A DNA stretch of 64,000 bases from Lucinisca nassula (taxonomy: Eukaryota; Mollusca; Bivalvia; Lucinida; Lucinidae): positions 119,441,141 to 119,505,140 of the forward strand of contig OY757025.1 of assembly GCA_963580285.1 (NCBI GenBank), given 5' to 3'. A program made the position numbers and the translations under genes. Below, one piece after another: positions 1 through 11,112 of this stretch. The notes beneath the pieces are model-generated. The model was not told where the DNA came from and made no database searches. It saw nothing but the letters and a program-made list of their open reading frames with translations. The number at the start of each line of letters is the position of its first letter. Positions within the stretch are counted from its first letter, which is position 1.

Positions 1-660
1 TGGTAACCCAGCATGCAGAGTGCTAAGAACATAACATGAACACACCGGTACTGTACTTACCAATCCAGTTTGCAAGAAGCATGTAGCGGATACGCGCTGG
101 CAATTCCAGCCAAACAAACAACAGACAAAATTACTGTAAACGACATCTTGACAGTGACTGATTTCTCCGTGTTCTGTGGGTTAGCAGAAATAGTACATTA
201 CTATATGTTCCATTTTGAGCTTTGGCACAACAAAACCTGCACAGCTGGAATATTCAAACAATGCACTCTCTGATCTGTATGCACATCTTTTCAATTTGAC
301 TGGCCTGCACCAGATACGCTGTGGAATGGATGACCTAGGTAGCACAGATAGCACAGGTGAGCAGGCATAACTCTAAACAGACTGCGTCGATGCACAGAAT
401 ATCAAGCTTCATTTGGTACAAACTGTCATTTTGTCCTTTTCCCGTTCACAGGCTCGATTGTCATTAAGCTTTGCCCTGAGAAAAGCCAACTGTGATTAAA
501 ATGATGTACTCGAACAGACTCTGACAATATGAATTGGGCCCCGCCAAGCGAATTTGGGTCTTCGAGCATTCCGTCATGACAAATGTTAACTGCGCATGCC
601 CGGCCATACAGAGGGGCCAGGGATATGGCTTTCTGTCTGAAGGTTCCTCTTGATTCACTG
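1..660. other. No gene recognised
   Basis: AT-rich single-copy-looking DNA. The 67-codon plus and 115-codon minus frames have no family resemblance; the latter runs into the H3 hairpin. Confidence 0.5.
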
Positions 661-669
661 CTTGTATGA

Positions 670-735
670 GCGAGCAGCGAAGGTTCTGGCGAGACTGCGC
701 GGATGCGCAGGCTCGCCTGAACCTTCGCTGCTCGC
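670..735. repeat. H3 hairpin
   Basis: GCGAGCAGCGAAGGTTCTGG / CTGAACCTTCGCTGCTCGC with inner CGAGACTGCGC / GCGCAGGCTCG. Confidence 0.8.
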
Positions 736-1257
736 ATAGGCGATAAGTACCAAAATCGCTTGACGGGGCCCAATTAGTCTTACTGAATCCACGTTGAGTG
801 CACTGTCGAAGGGTGTGGTCACAATTTATGGACGCCCTGAATCATACGAGTCCCCACTGGCTGCACATTTTTTCTTGGCTTGCCCCCAGATAAGAAACTT
901 ATGAAAGACCAAGTGTCAAAATATGGGATAATTTTTATCAGGCGTCCATGTACTTTAGGTGGCTGTTAGTCTTATCTCACAATGAGGGGTTGGCGGGCGG
1001 AAAAGCCCCGAGGAATTAGTGGAAAACGAGTCATTGTAATGGGCTGAAATCGCCTAAATGAGCAGTGAACGCATTCCACCCTCAATAGAATTTTCCATCT
1101 TTCATATAGCAAAACATTTGAAAATGGCCAAACTAAAAACAAACAGTGCAGATCCTGATAAGACGTCACAAAACCGGGCATTTGATCAATTTTGACCTTC
1201 AGTCGTTTTTCTACTCTCTTGGTTTGTATTTCCCGCCCCATAAGAAAAGTGTCCTAC
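736..1257. other. No gene; short inverted repeat
   Basis: ATGGACGCCCTGA (about 829) and TCAGGCGTCCAT (about 939) are inverted about 110 bp apart, possibly a small foldback element. A weak H1-like half lies near 1143. Confidence 0.35.
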
Positions 1258-1455
1258 GAGCCTCCGTAGCCTAATGGATAAGAGTGCTGACCCTTAAACA
1301 TTAGATCCCTCACCGCTATTGTTCGAGCCTGGCTCGAGTCACTTGTGAAACGCCAAGTTCTGCAACGGACGCCAGGTCAGGTTTTCGCCCACCTCTGGTT
1401 AACGATCGGCTCGATATAAGTGAAACAATCTTGAAAGGGCCGTAAAACCAAAACC
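1258..1455 (+). repeat. S4 tRNA-derived SINE
   Basis: GCCTCCGTAGCCTAATGG (box A), TTGTTCGAGCCTGGC (box B region), body GCCCACCTCTGGTTAACG and GAAAGGGCCGTAAAACC. Confidence 0.7.
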
Positions 1456-1581
1456 AAAAGTCAAATTATATGCATAGAAGTTCACGACTTATTGTATGGA
1501 TCTGCCTCAAGGCCTCAACTTTATTTCTTTCTTTACTTTTTAGTTTAACGTGTCAGTCTTTTAATTCATATGGAACCGATC

Positions 1582-1823
1582 AGTCCTAATCACACTTTTC
1601 CTGGGCAAGCTGATACCGACCGAACTTTTGAGTACTAAGCCTGCCCAGAAAAGAAGTGCTGTGAGTCGGACCTTTACATCAACCCTAGCGGTTACCTTGG
1701 ACGGTAGAGCTTGAGACGTCATGTCATCTCCGTTTGGGGTAAAAGACCCTCAAAATCGGAAGAAACGTCTTCAATATTACCTAAATAGTGTTGATGGGGA
1801 CGTAAAACATCACCACAAACAAA
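1582..1823 (+). repeat. S1 repeat, diverged
   Basis: Blocks AAGCCTGCCCAGAAAAG, GACGTCATGTCATCTCC and GTGTTGATGGGGACGTAAAA; the first 60 bp are unlike other S1 copies. Confidence 0.65.
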
Positions 1824-1887
1824 GCTCAGGCTCATTTCCCCATCCTACACTGAGACACACCAGTACAGCCCGATTTGGATTAGATTT

Positions 1888-2146
1888 GTATGATATATTG
1901 AAAATTTTACCACCAAAAATGATTTTTTTAGATTAAAAATTCTAATATTTTCGCATTTCTGCTAAAATATTGATTGGCGGTACAGGTTAGAACCGCATCA
2001 CCGAGGCGGTTCTAACGAGTACCCACAATTTATATTTTAAAGCAGAAATAAGAATAATAATGTATACCCCAGTAAATCCTTATTTTACTGTATAAAAGTG
2101 GGGTTTGCTTAAGGGGATCAAAATTATAAAGTCGTGTTTTCGTGAG
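1888..2146 (+). mobile_element. M1 palindromic MITE
   Basis: Core GTTAGAACCGCATCACCGAGG / CGGTTCTAACG; right end GTCGTGTTTTCGTGAG. The left terminus is eroded. Confidence 0.75.
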
Positions 2147-2381
2147 GTTTTACACTTTTAACACTTTCTTTGTATACTGGTGGGCACTGCTGGACACGTC
2201 CATCTGTCATTTAAGGATCAAGAGTGTCGGATGTAAAGAAATAAACGCTTAAACCAAGAGTGTCGGGTGTATTTTTCCGTTTCATTATTTTTATGACGGT
2301 GTTATGTATAAGAATTTATTTCTTTGATCCCCATTTTCACCCTGTGGGGTTAAATAATAAGGTCATTAATATCTTGTTAAA
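2147..2381. other. No gene; short direct repeat
   Basis: AAGAGTGTCGG occurs at about 2219 and 2259. Otherwise AT-rich leader DNA before the heat shock elements. Confidence 0.4.
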
Positions 2382-2545
2382 GAATATTCTGGAAAATGAG
2401 TCATAGGTTGGTAAGCAACTTGTTTGCAAGGAAAAGTACTTTGGAATGTTCCAGAAAGTTCAGGGTTGCATTATTTTTAGAAAATTACCTGATCTAATTC
2501 CACAGCCCTCTGGAACGTTCTAGAGAAATCTTAAGGTCTATAAAA
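2382..2545 (+). promoter_or_regulatory. Heat-shock-type promoter: three heat shock elements plus TATA box
   Basis: HSF trimers bind alternating GAA/TTC units spaced by two bases. Seen here: GAA-TA-TTC-TG-GAA at 2382-2394 (three perfect units); GAA-TG-TTC-CA-GAA-AG-TTC at 2444-2461 (four perfect units); GAA-CG-TTC-TA-GAG at 2513-2525 (two perfect units and one degenerate). A TATAAAA box follows at 2539-2545, only 14 bases after the last unit, so transcription would start near 2570. This is the layout of animal Hsp70-class promoters. No Hsp coding sequence follows; downstream are only reading frames of 22-26 codons. It may drive a noncoding RNA, a gene whose coding exons lie further away, or a mobile element. 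Confidence 0.6.
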
Positions 2546-3220
2546 GAGCTTGATTTTTGAAAGTTTCTATGTCATTACATTTCTACTTCCGGTACTGGAC
2601 CGCGTTACTCCACTTCCGCTGTTCGTTCGCTGCATAAAATAGTCCAAAGGAACTCTTGAAAACTAATTTTGCAGGCATGGAACGTCTTTCGAAATATTTC
2701 ATTTTTCAAGACTTTATACGGATTGAATATAAATTGGCACAAAAAGACATATTCTGAACAGAAAACAATACTCTAGGACATTTTCCTACGCGTTTTACGA
2801 TGATATATATGTCAAGTTTACTCTTTCATCACTGAGTTTCTGAACAGGACACTTTTCGCTTGAAATATATTCTTATAGAAAGGAATTTCTGATTAGTTCA
2901 CTGACATGATGACAATTAAACACTGTACATGTACATTCTGGCGAGACCTGCTAGCTACGTGCCGTCTTATCAGGATCTACAAGGTTTGCATAGATACAAT
3001 GTATTTTTACCTCGGCGTCTGCACCGGTCTACAATGTTAAAAGGGTTAGCTCGCTTCTCTGCATGTGATTATCAGTGACCGACTAAACAACCCATAACTG
3101 ACCGACATCAAAAACAGTTATTCACCTGCTTTCGAGAGCTCTAATTACAAAACATGAATTGTGTTGTAAGCTGTGAGTTTAACATCAAGTTCCGTACTTT
3201 TAGCAAATAGTGAAGACACC
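2546..3220 (+). other. Possible transcribed region behind the heat-shock promoter, no recognised gene
   Basis: Only tiny frames are present. One starts near 2569 (MSLHFYFRYW..., 22 codons). Another starts at about 2678 (MERLSKYFIF..., 26 codons) just after TTTTGCAG, which could be a splice acceptor. An AATAAA occurs near 3320. I see no protein family, and a noncoding or spliced transcript is possible. Confidence 0.25.
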
Positions 3221-4331
3221 GATCAGACGCTACATTCTGTGGCCTCTAATCTGTCTTAACTGTTTCCGAATGTCCCAGTATTGAAACAATTGGCATTTAT
3301 GGGTTAATGTTACAATTTGGAATAAACGTATTTTAATTCGCCTTGGGTAGTCGAAACGCGGCGTTTGATCAGGGTTATAATGCTCGAAGGAACATAGCTC
3401 CAAGCGGCTGCACAACGTATGTGCATCGTCGTATCAACGCAACCTTGATGCGACGTTGCTAAGACGTGATGTACCCGCTAGGAGAACTTGCCAGTCTGTA
3501 AGATTATTAGCAGATTGGACAAGCACAGAATGTACTGAGCTAATTTAGAAACCATGAAGAAATTAGCAGACACGTTTATCTTTCTTTCTACCTTGTTTTT
3601 CTTCGTGAGGGTAGTTTGGTGAGGCACAGGTGATGTGTATCTTGTATAACTGGGGAGTCTAGCTGATACTGACTTACATGTGGGCAAAGCCTGATGTCCT
3701 TGCAGCAGGTAACGGTAGATGGTGAGGGTTAATATTTCTTCAGTTTCTACACTTCCATTTACTCTGTCCCTCACCTTCATCTCCTCTGCTCTCTCTTCTA
3801 TCTCCCCCCCCCCCCCCCCACCTCTTGGAGAAGACAAATGATCCACAAGGGTTGACCTGTCGTTAAACTCAAAACAATAGATGAATCATTTTTATTTTCT
3901 TCGTCGAATTTTTTAACCCTCACAAAATGTCTAGATAACTGCTTGATCTTCGACTGGCATGGTTATCATAATAATTATTCCTCATAAATCAACTTTCCTC
4001 AGTACTTTCAGTACTTTGATTTTCTTTGAGTGAGACTTTGGAGTTTGAGGTTTGGATTTTTAAGAAAGGTTATTTGGATTGTTTAAGGATATTATTTTTC
4101 ATTACGGACTGTGAATAGTGTGGGATCAAGGAAAATAGATTCATTCAAGTATATTTCATAACGGAGCTTCGTAAAATATTCTTTCTTCTACAAGTATAAG
4201 ATAGTTTGTAAATGAATTTTGTTATTTTGTTTTTCCAAAAAGGCTTGTTTACTTTTTCTTTCTGCTACGCCTGGCTTGTAACAGAAATCAGGGGATCGTC
4301 CGGGATAAAACCGTTTGGTGCATTTTAAAAA
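3221..4331. other. No gene recognised
   Basis: A weak H1-like half hairpin near 3222-3266, a poly-C tract at 3804, and AT-rich DNA. No protein-like frame. Confidence 0.4.
3804..3819. repeat. Poly-C tract
   Basis: Sixteen C; the Gly-rich minus frame across it is an artefact. Confidence 0.9.
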
Positions 4332-5311
4332 TTAGAAGTGGGGGCAATGATCAGGAAGCGATACAATTAACCCGCAGCTCCCATCAGAGACACCAAAGGG
4401 AAAGAAACACAATCATGAAACAACAGAACCTAATGGAAACATCAATAGCAGAAAGCCAAAAGGACAGTTACTTTCCTACAAAATGGCAAATAGGCAATCC
4501 AAAATAAAATAATGTAAGCGACACAAACACCAAATGACAAACCATAACAAAAATAAACCGCGACAGAAGAACCGCCTTGGAACGGTCAGCGGAAACGAAT
4601 TCCACTGGGGGGCTTAAATCGATTTTACATGGCCACAATCCTCGCCTTTACTTCCGTCGCGAATAAGGTAAATAATTTGTTCAGTCATTGGAAGGCCTCC
4701 TAACTCATCAGTGCAATATCTCCATGAACACAAAAATCAAACAACCATAGAGATGAAACAACGGTGAGAACTCGACAGCAAGAAACAACTGAAATGCTGG
4801 AGCAAAAGAAAACCAACAGTTAGACTCCGATGGGCCCGACCAGAGACAGAGCATCAGGTACCAACCAACATAAGCCTTTACGCCGGAACCGTCATAGAAT
4901 CTGAGGACTGACCCACCGGCGTGCAATTAAACAGACAAACCATAACAAAAATAAACCGCGACAGAAGAACTGCTTTGGAACGGTCAGCGGAAACGAATTA
5001 AATCGATTTTACGTGGCCACCGTCGCGATTAAGACAAATAATTTGTTCAGTCCATAATGAAGGCCTCTTACCTCATCAGTGCAACATCTCCGTGAACACA
5101 AACAACCACAGAGATGAAACAACGGTGAGGACTCGACAGCAAAAAACCACTGAAATCCTGGAGCAAAAGAAAACCAACAGTTAGACTCCGATGGGCCCGA
5201 CCAGAGACAAAGCATCAGGTACAAACCAACATAAGCCTTTACGCTGGAACCTTCATAGAATCTGAGGGCTGATCCACCGGCGTGCAATTAAAGAGGGAAG
5301 CAAAGTTGTCA
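4332..5311 (-). mobile_element. Family R 3' copy with internal tandem duplication
   Basis: Reverse complement of the R 3' UTR, reaching the last codons of the RT frame near 5311. The block 4630-4935 (UTR through CCGGCGTGCAATTAAA) is repeated at about 4990-5311, so the copy holds two tandem C-terminal/UTR segments. The 72- and 92-codon minus frames here are readings of the UTR, not genes. Confidence 0.75.
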
Positions 5312-5439
5312 ACCGACATTCCTTTTGAAGACAAGTACTTGTCATTTCTTTTCAAATGTAGTATTGGCAGTTGCAAACCTTCTGGTGAACACATCTTACC
5401 ACATGAAAGCCGTAACAAAGGAAAGAAATCTCTGCCTAT

Positions 5440-5515
5440 GGTACGATTCGCAACCGGGCCGCCCGGGTGTGATTCCAGTGCTCTAACCACTGAGCCAAAG
5501 AGTCGAGTCCCTGAC
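5440..5515 (-). repeat. tRNA-like SINE head (minus strand)
   Basis: On the minus strand it reads TTGGCTCAGTGGTTAGAG (box A region) and, after a degenerate anticodon arm, CCCGGTTGCGAATC (box B region), so it is a tRNA-derived head with mutations. There is no matching acceptor stem, so it is a SINE remnant rather than a working tRNA gene. Confidence 0.5.
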
Positions 5516-5538
5516 GTAGTTCTCAGAGAGTGGTGATA

Positions 5539-5655
5539 GATAGAATGGGAGGCAATGATCAGGAATCGACACTATTAACCCATAGCTCAACTCAAAGACA
5601 CCAAAGGGAAAGAAACACAAACACGATATAACATACCCCAATAGAAACATCAATA
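5539..5655 (-). mobile_element. Family R 3'-end fragment
   Basis: About 115 bp of the inverted R 3' end (GGCAATGATCAGGAATCG, ACACCAAAGGGAAAGAAAC, CAATAGAAACATCAATAGC), truncated soon after. Another R copy starts just beyond it. Confidence 0.75.
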
Positions 5656-5662
5656 GCGTTAA

Positions 5663-6167
5663 ATAGACGTGGAGGCAATGATCAGGAATTGATACAATTA
5701 ACCCACAGCTCCATCAGAGACACCAAAGGGAAAGAAACGCAAACATGAAATAACAGACCCTAATGGAAACATCAACATCAGAAAGCCAAAAGGACAGCCA
5801 TCCTCCCACAAAACGACCGACAGGCTATCCAAAATAAAATAATATAAGCGACACAAACACCCAAAGACAATCCAAAACAAAAATTAACCGCGACAGAAGA
5901 ACCACCCTGGAACGGTCAGCGGAAACGAACTCCACCGAGGGTCCCATACCGACCCCACGTAGCCACAATCCTCGCCCTTACTTCCGTCGCGACTAAGACA
6001 AATAATTTGTTCAGTCCTCATGAAGCCCTCCTAACTCATCAGTGCAACATCTCCGTGAACACAAAAATCAAACAATCACAGAGATGAAACAACGGCGAGG
6101 ACTCGACAGCAAGAAACCACTGAAATGCTGGAGCAAAAGAAAACCAACAGTTAGACTCCGATGGACC
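5663..6167 (-). mobile_element. Family R 3' copy
   Basis: About 500 bp of inverted R 3' UTR running from the GTGGAGGCAATGATCAGG end to AACAGTTAGACTCCGATGG, where it is 5'-truncated. It follows two other R fragments in the same orientation, so three R tails stand head to tail from 4.3 to 6.2 kb. Confidence 0.8.
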
Positions 6168-6651
6168 TATAAGCTATGCATATAATCTTCCGAGGTAGAT
6201 AACTGAAGGGAGCAATGCGATCCATAACAACGGAAAATCCTGGTAGAAAAAATGTGTAGACCAGTTCAGAAGCCGCATAATAGTTTGCCCATCTATGTCC
6301 CTTTCGCGGATTTCCTGGTAAGAATGGGCCAGTATGGGAATGTTGTACTATTTTCAAAGATTGCTTGTATGCAACAAAAATGTATTCAACGGCCATGCAT
6401 GAATTTGTAATTTCGTTCAAAGAATAAAAAACATATGGCGCGCCAAACTTTAAGTTTAGGAAAACGAAAGTATACCTTTTAAAATAAAAAGGTCACAGCA
6501 GTACAACAAATGTAGCCTCATACATCCGTTAATACAAAAGTATTCGCTTCATCTCGTTTTGTTCTGAAACATTTAACACCCGAAGTAGCCCCAATGTGCT
6601 TCTAGTGCCCGGTTACCTTAAAAACTACATCATTAATTCATTCATCCAGCA

Positions 6652-6947
6652 TCCTGTCGGGGCTTGAAGAAATATATGGGCTGCATGATGCTTCCGCGCA
6701 GAGCTGAATCCGGCCCGCACACTAGTACTGGTAAACCGCTTAGAGGATCTAAGCCTGTCCAGGAACCGCGGTGCGAGGCGGACCGTCCATGCTAATTAAC
6801 CCTATTGGTTTCAATTGGCGACAGGGCTTGAGATGTCATTTCATCTCAATGTCGGGTAAAAGTCCCACAAAATTGGAAGCAACGTCTCCAAAATGACCTT
6901 TACAGTGTTGACGGGGACGTTAAACTTCAAATCAAACAAACAAACCA
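6652..6947 (+). repeat. S1 repeat, full length
   Basis: About 295 bp from TCGGGGCTTGAAGAAATA, GGGCTGCATGATGCTTCC and GGTTTCAATTGGCGACAGG to GACGGGGACGTTAAAC and a (CAAA)n tail. S1 has no clear pol III boxes, coding capacity or inverted ends. The variable-length CAAA tail suggests retroposition. Confidence 0.8.
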
Positions 6948-7195
6948 ACATCCTGTCAGTCATCTGCAGAACAGGTATATTCAAAACACAAAATGGTTTA
7001 AATTTCTCTGCGGACTACTGCACTGTCCAGTCAAAACACACCTAAATGTTATTAATTCAAGAGCATAAATCAGACCAAAAGGATGGAGCAAGTGTTTGCC
7101 GAAACGGGACTTATCAATGCACGTTTCTTGATCTAGTTTTAGAATACTTTTATGAATGGCATTCGATTGTCAAACTTACGTGAAACAAACATTTG

Positions 7196-7460
7196 CCCCC
7201 GCCCATCGGCGGTTTGAGAAAGAATACTTCCACGCAGGGTAAAACCGCACATGAGTACTGGTAAACCACTAAGAAACAAACAAAGAGGTCCGAGTCGGAC
7301 CGTCCCTGTATAAAAACCCTATTGGTTTGTTCGGACGGTAGGGCTTGAGATGTCATTTCATCTCAGTGCCGGGTAAAAGTCCCACAAAATTGGGAGCAAC
7401 GTCAACAACATGACCTAAATACTGTTGACGGGGACGTACAACGCAAATTTAATCAATCAA
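7196..7460 (+). repeat. S1 repeat
   Basis: CCCCCGCCCATCGGCGG to GTTGACGGGGACGTACAA; the middle is shortened relative to the full-length copies. Confidence 0.75.
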
Positions 7461-7616
7461 AAACTTGAAGCAAAGAGATTTATCGAAAGGTTCTTCTCTC
7501 AGGTTTGTACAGTTTTTCTGTCCACAGTTGAGTCTGCACGACTTTTTGTTTTCGCTTAATAAATTCGCATGAAGTACAATTGAGCTGAGTCAAGGGGAAA
7601 ACTCGTTTTAGAACAT

Positions 7617-7681
7617 GCGCACAACAAAGATTCAGATCAGACTGTGTGTAAGCGCAGTCTGATTTGAGTCTTTGTTGTGCA
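7617..7681. repeat. H2 hairpin, diverged
   Basis: GCGCACAACAAAGATTCAG / TGAGTCTTTGTTGTGC, with inner ATCAGACTG / CAGTCTGAT. Confidence 0.75.
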
Positions 7682-7707
7682 ATATAGTGATACCCGTTCA
7701 TCCAGTA

Positions 7708-7998
7708 GCCCCCGCCTATCGGAGCTTGGAGAAACAGATTGGGCTGCATGATGCTTCAACGCAGAGCTGAAAGCGACCGCACATGAGTACTGGTAAACCG
7801 CTAAGAATGTCTAAGCCTGCCCAGGCAAAGTGTTGCGAGTCCGACCGTGCAGGTATATAAACTCTATTGGTTTCATTGGCTGGCAGGTATTCATTAATTC
7901 TCAATGTCAGATAAAATTCGCACAAAATTTGAAGCAGCGTCTCCAAATGACGTAAATGTAGTTGACGGGGACGTAAGACCTCAAATCAAACAAACAAA
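7708..7998 (+). repeat. S1 repeat, full length
   Basis: CCCCCGCCTATCGGAGC to GACGGGGACGTAAGACC and a CAAA tail. Confidence 0.8.
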
Positions 7999-8119
7999 AC
8001 CCGTTGATCCTCGTTTACAGACAGTGAAGGTTGGATAGGTCGTGGCTTATATCGGCCAAGTCAAGTAAAAAGGTGCATTCGAGCACGTTCGCTTAGTGAA
8101 GACAACCAAAGCACTGATG

Positions 8120-8606
8120 TCTAACTGTTGGTTTTCTTTTGCTCCAGCATTTCAGTGGTTTCTTGCTGTCGAGTCCTCACCGTTGTTTCATTTCTGTGGT
8201 TGTTTGATTTTTGTGTTCACGGAGATGTTGCACTGATGAGTTAGGAGGCCTTCATGCGAACTGCACAAATTATTTGTCTTAATCGCGACGGAAGTAAGGG
8301 GCCACACTCCTCGTAAAATCGATTTAAGCGCCCCACCCTCCCCCCCCCCCCCCCCCCTCCAGTGGAATTCGTTTCACTGACCGTTCCATGGCGGTTCTTT
8401 TGACGCGGTTTATTTTTGTTATGGTCTGTTTTTGAGTGTTTGTATCGCTTATATAATTTTGTTTTGAATAGCCAAATGGCCATTTTATGGGAAAGTAACT
8501 GTCCTTTTTTGCGTTCCGCTTTTGATGTTTCCATTAGAGTCTGTTGTTTCATATTTGTGTTTCTTTCCCTTTGGTGTCTCTGATGGGCGCTGTGGGTGCT
8601 GCTTGA
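8120..8606 (+). mobile_element. Family R 3' copy with poly-C expansion
   Basis: Starts in TAACTGTTGGTTTTCTTTTG and runs through the UTR blocks to TCTGATGGGCGCTGTGGG. A run of about 20 C (8338-8357) replaces the short C run seen in sister copies. The last 60 bp of the 3' end are missing. Confidence 0.8.
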
Positions 8607-8974
8607 ATATGAGTTTTGAACATTGGGAACCAAAAATAGACTTTGCTTTGTTTACGATATGTTAGAGCGATGTTAGCATTTTTAAGTTTTATGTTGACGT
8701 CATAGCGGAACCGACGCCATCGTTTTAACAACGTTTTGAAGTAGCCGCCATGCCATGTTAGTTTTACAGTCGCATCTGAAGAGGTGATTTGGAGTTTTGG
8801 CGTGTTTCCGCAGGAAATGCAAGAATGACGATAGTGCATGTTTATTACATTGCAATAATATTTAGTTTATACTAATTCATTTTAGTTCGATTGCGATGGA
8901 AGCGTCTAGCTTATTTAATCGCTCTCGAACACTCATTCCGGATGTTTTCGCGCGCCCGAAAGAGGCAGTGACTA

Positions 8975-9116
8975 TTACACCACTGCTACCCATTTACACC
9001 TGGGTGGAGTGAGGCAGTGTCACATTACGTGTCTTGCCCAAGGACACACCTCGATACCGTACAACCTCTCGATCATGAGTCGAACGCGTTAACCACTGCG
9101 CTATCGAGGCTGACTA
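8975..9116 (-). repeat. S5 tRNA-derived SINE
   Basis: Minus strand: GCCTCGATAGCGCAGTGG (box A), degenerate box B, then GTGTGTCCTTGGGCAAGAC and TGCCTCACTCCACCCAGG, a tail seen in widespread animal SINEs. Confidence 0.75.
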
Positions 9117-9350
9117 ATGACTGCAATAACATTTGCCGGGTCCCTCGAAGGTATTCAGACAACATCCACGTGGATCCTGCAACTGTTATGCATGAAAAAC
9201 TATGGATGATCCCTGTACTTGTTCTATATTGGAAGGTCACTTATGAGGCCTAATATGTCGAAACTAGCTAACCTGCCCTTGAAAATGTGTACACTCGATG
9301 TTTGTTATTCCTCAGGTGAATTTCAGTTGTTGTTGTTATTTTGTTTTCAG

Positions 9351-9535
9351 AGCGTAAACCTTTACAGAAGGCATTGACTATACCTGATATAAAGGGACTG
9401 TTTGGTCACCGAAATTGTTTTCATTGATATTCTTGTTCCTGTTTATGGTAAAAGATTTTCGAAAAATACAAATTATATTTCTTTAGCGTTACTTGCATTT
9501 ATTCCAGCTGAATAAACTTGTATCGGGGTTTAACG
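9351..9535 (+). CDS. Candidate terminal exon with poly-A signal
   Basis: TTATTTTGTTTTCAG precedes 9351. Reading from the third base gives RKPLQKALTIPDIKGLFGHR then NCFH and a stop at 9427, so the entering intron would be phase 1. AATAAA lies at 9511-9516, and an S3 SINE starts right after. The upstream (TTG)n helps the acceptor look strong. No family is recognised and no partner exon was found. Confidence 0.3.
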
Positions 9536-9826
9536 GCCCAGTCAACACTATTTTAGGTCATTTTTGAGTTCATCAGTTTACCTGTCCACATTTTTTCCTG
9601 GACATGCTTATAGGTAAGCAGTTAATCAGTAAAGTGCACATTCTTTTTGCCAGAAACTGACGACTTCCCTTCTTGAATCAGCGGAAGGGAGAGAATTACC
9701 GTAGAAAAAAAATCATGATCAATCTCCACGAAAGTATGTTGCCGACCCCGTCAGGATCGAACCCGCGTCCTACTGATCAGCAGCCAGAGGCGCATCCGAC
9801 TCCGCTACCGAGGCCGGTTGTATGGT
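9520..9826 (-). repeat. S3 SINE, full length
   Basis: Minus strand starts GGCCTCGGTAGCGGAGTCGG (box A-like), GGGTTCGATCCTGACGGGG (box B), and ends in a tail like GACTGGGCCGTTAAACCCC. Two other copies lie at 60209 and 19446. The tail resembles the end of S1 (ACACTATTTTAGGTCATTTTTGAG). Confidence 0.75.
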
Positions 9827-9845
9827 TATGATAATCTTGATTCAC

Positions 9846-9892
9846 ACAGCCTCCGTGGCCTTGTGTAGGGCGCAGACTCTTAATCATTACAG
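9846..9892 (+). repeat. S4-like tRNA head fragment
   Basis: GCCTCCGTGGCCTTGTGTAG then CAGACTCTTAATCAT; cut off by the M1 MITE at 9893. Confidence 0.4.
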
Positions 9893-10098
9893 TACGAAAA
9901 CATGCCTATCTAAAATATATTGAACGTTTTACCACCAAAAACTGAAAATTTCTGATTGAAAATTGTAATATTTTCCTTATTTTTGCTCAAAATCATATAG
10001 ATTGTGGGTACACGTAAGAACCGCCTCGGGTACGAATGGCCACAATCTATGTTTTTGAGCAGAAAATTGAAAATAACCCTGTAAACCGAAGTTGTCAC
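9893..10098 (+). mobile_element. M1 palindromic MITE, right end lost
   Basis: Starts TACGAAAACATGCCTATC. The core has lost one arm (AACCGCCTCGGGTACG), and the element stops after CCTGTAAACC. The 62-codon minus frame is a shadow. Confidence 0.7.
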
Positions 10099-10744
10099 AG
10101 GTTTTACTCTTGGTGTGCCTTGTATTCTTCCGCGGCTACGTCATCGGTGCCTTTCATACATAAAAAACTTATACAATTGGAATGCTATTGTAAGAGTTAC
10201 AACTATTGAAAAATAAACAGAAGGACATGCGCATTCATGCAGTTAATTGATAGAACGTACAAGTTATCATATTTAATTAAATTGGAGGCCTTTTGTGAGA
10301 CTTTCGAAACTGTTTTGAATAATGAACACTATTTTCTCACGGAGAAACTTGGTGGTTATGAGGCCGTTTGCAGGAGCGGCCAGATTTCAGCCTAAATGTC
10401 CGCTCAAGTGCGAGTGTGAGACAACCGCACCAAAAATGTACTTAAAACGTGAAATTACTGTGGGGAAAATGCAAAGACGACACTGGGTAGGATCGAAGGG
10501 GCGGTGTTTTAATTTTTATTTTGATAAAAAATAGAAGAGTTGGAGGGTCTGACGCAAGGTCGGTCGAGTTAGCGGAAACACGGCTAATTCTTTTAGGCCT
10601 GATACTGTTTAACTTCAATGACACGAACATCGATTGCTCAACTACAATGGCTGAGTCAAATATGATTCTTGAGGCCCTGAGATTTTTTTCCTAGTAGCCC
10701 CGGATAACAAATATTTAGGAAAATGTCAGGTTTTTTTTCTTATT

Positions 10745-11080
10745 TGTCATGAAAGTGTATGTTATGTGTACTCATTAGAATTGCCTCATTGAGGCGATTC
10801 TAATGAGTACTTACAACATACCATTTGTATGTTAATAATCATGTATGTGTGTTCGTCTCATGGAGGCGATTCTAATGAGTACACACAGCATACCATTTTG
10901 TGTATATTTATGTGTCTTCAGTAGAATTGCATCATGGAGGCGTTTCTAATAAGTACACACAACAAACCATGTTTATGTATATTTATTTGTTTTCAACAGA
11001 CTTGCCTCATGGAGGCGATTCCAACACAACATAGCATTTTTTATACAAAATATCGAAAATAAGATATGCCTAGTGAATCC
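10745..11080. repeat. Tandem amplification of the MITE hairpin core (about four copies)
   Basis: Repeats of GAATTGCCTCATTGAGGCG-type hairpins separated by TGTGTGT/ATGTATATTTATG spacers at about 10775, 10860, 10925 and 11000, with a spacing of about 70-80 bp. Only the core is amplified, not the MITE termini. Confidence 0.65.
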
Positions 11081-11112
11081 TCATTGCGCCTGCTGACATG
11101 ACGTTACGATTA

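Noticed and set aside
3478..3846. 122-codon minus frame with a poly-Gly stretch
   Set aside because: The glycines come from a poly-C tract; no domain or plausible gene structure.
8241..8633. 130-codon minus frame
   Set aside because: Reads the antisense of an R retroelement 3' UTR, including its poly-C expansion.
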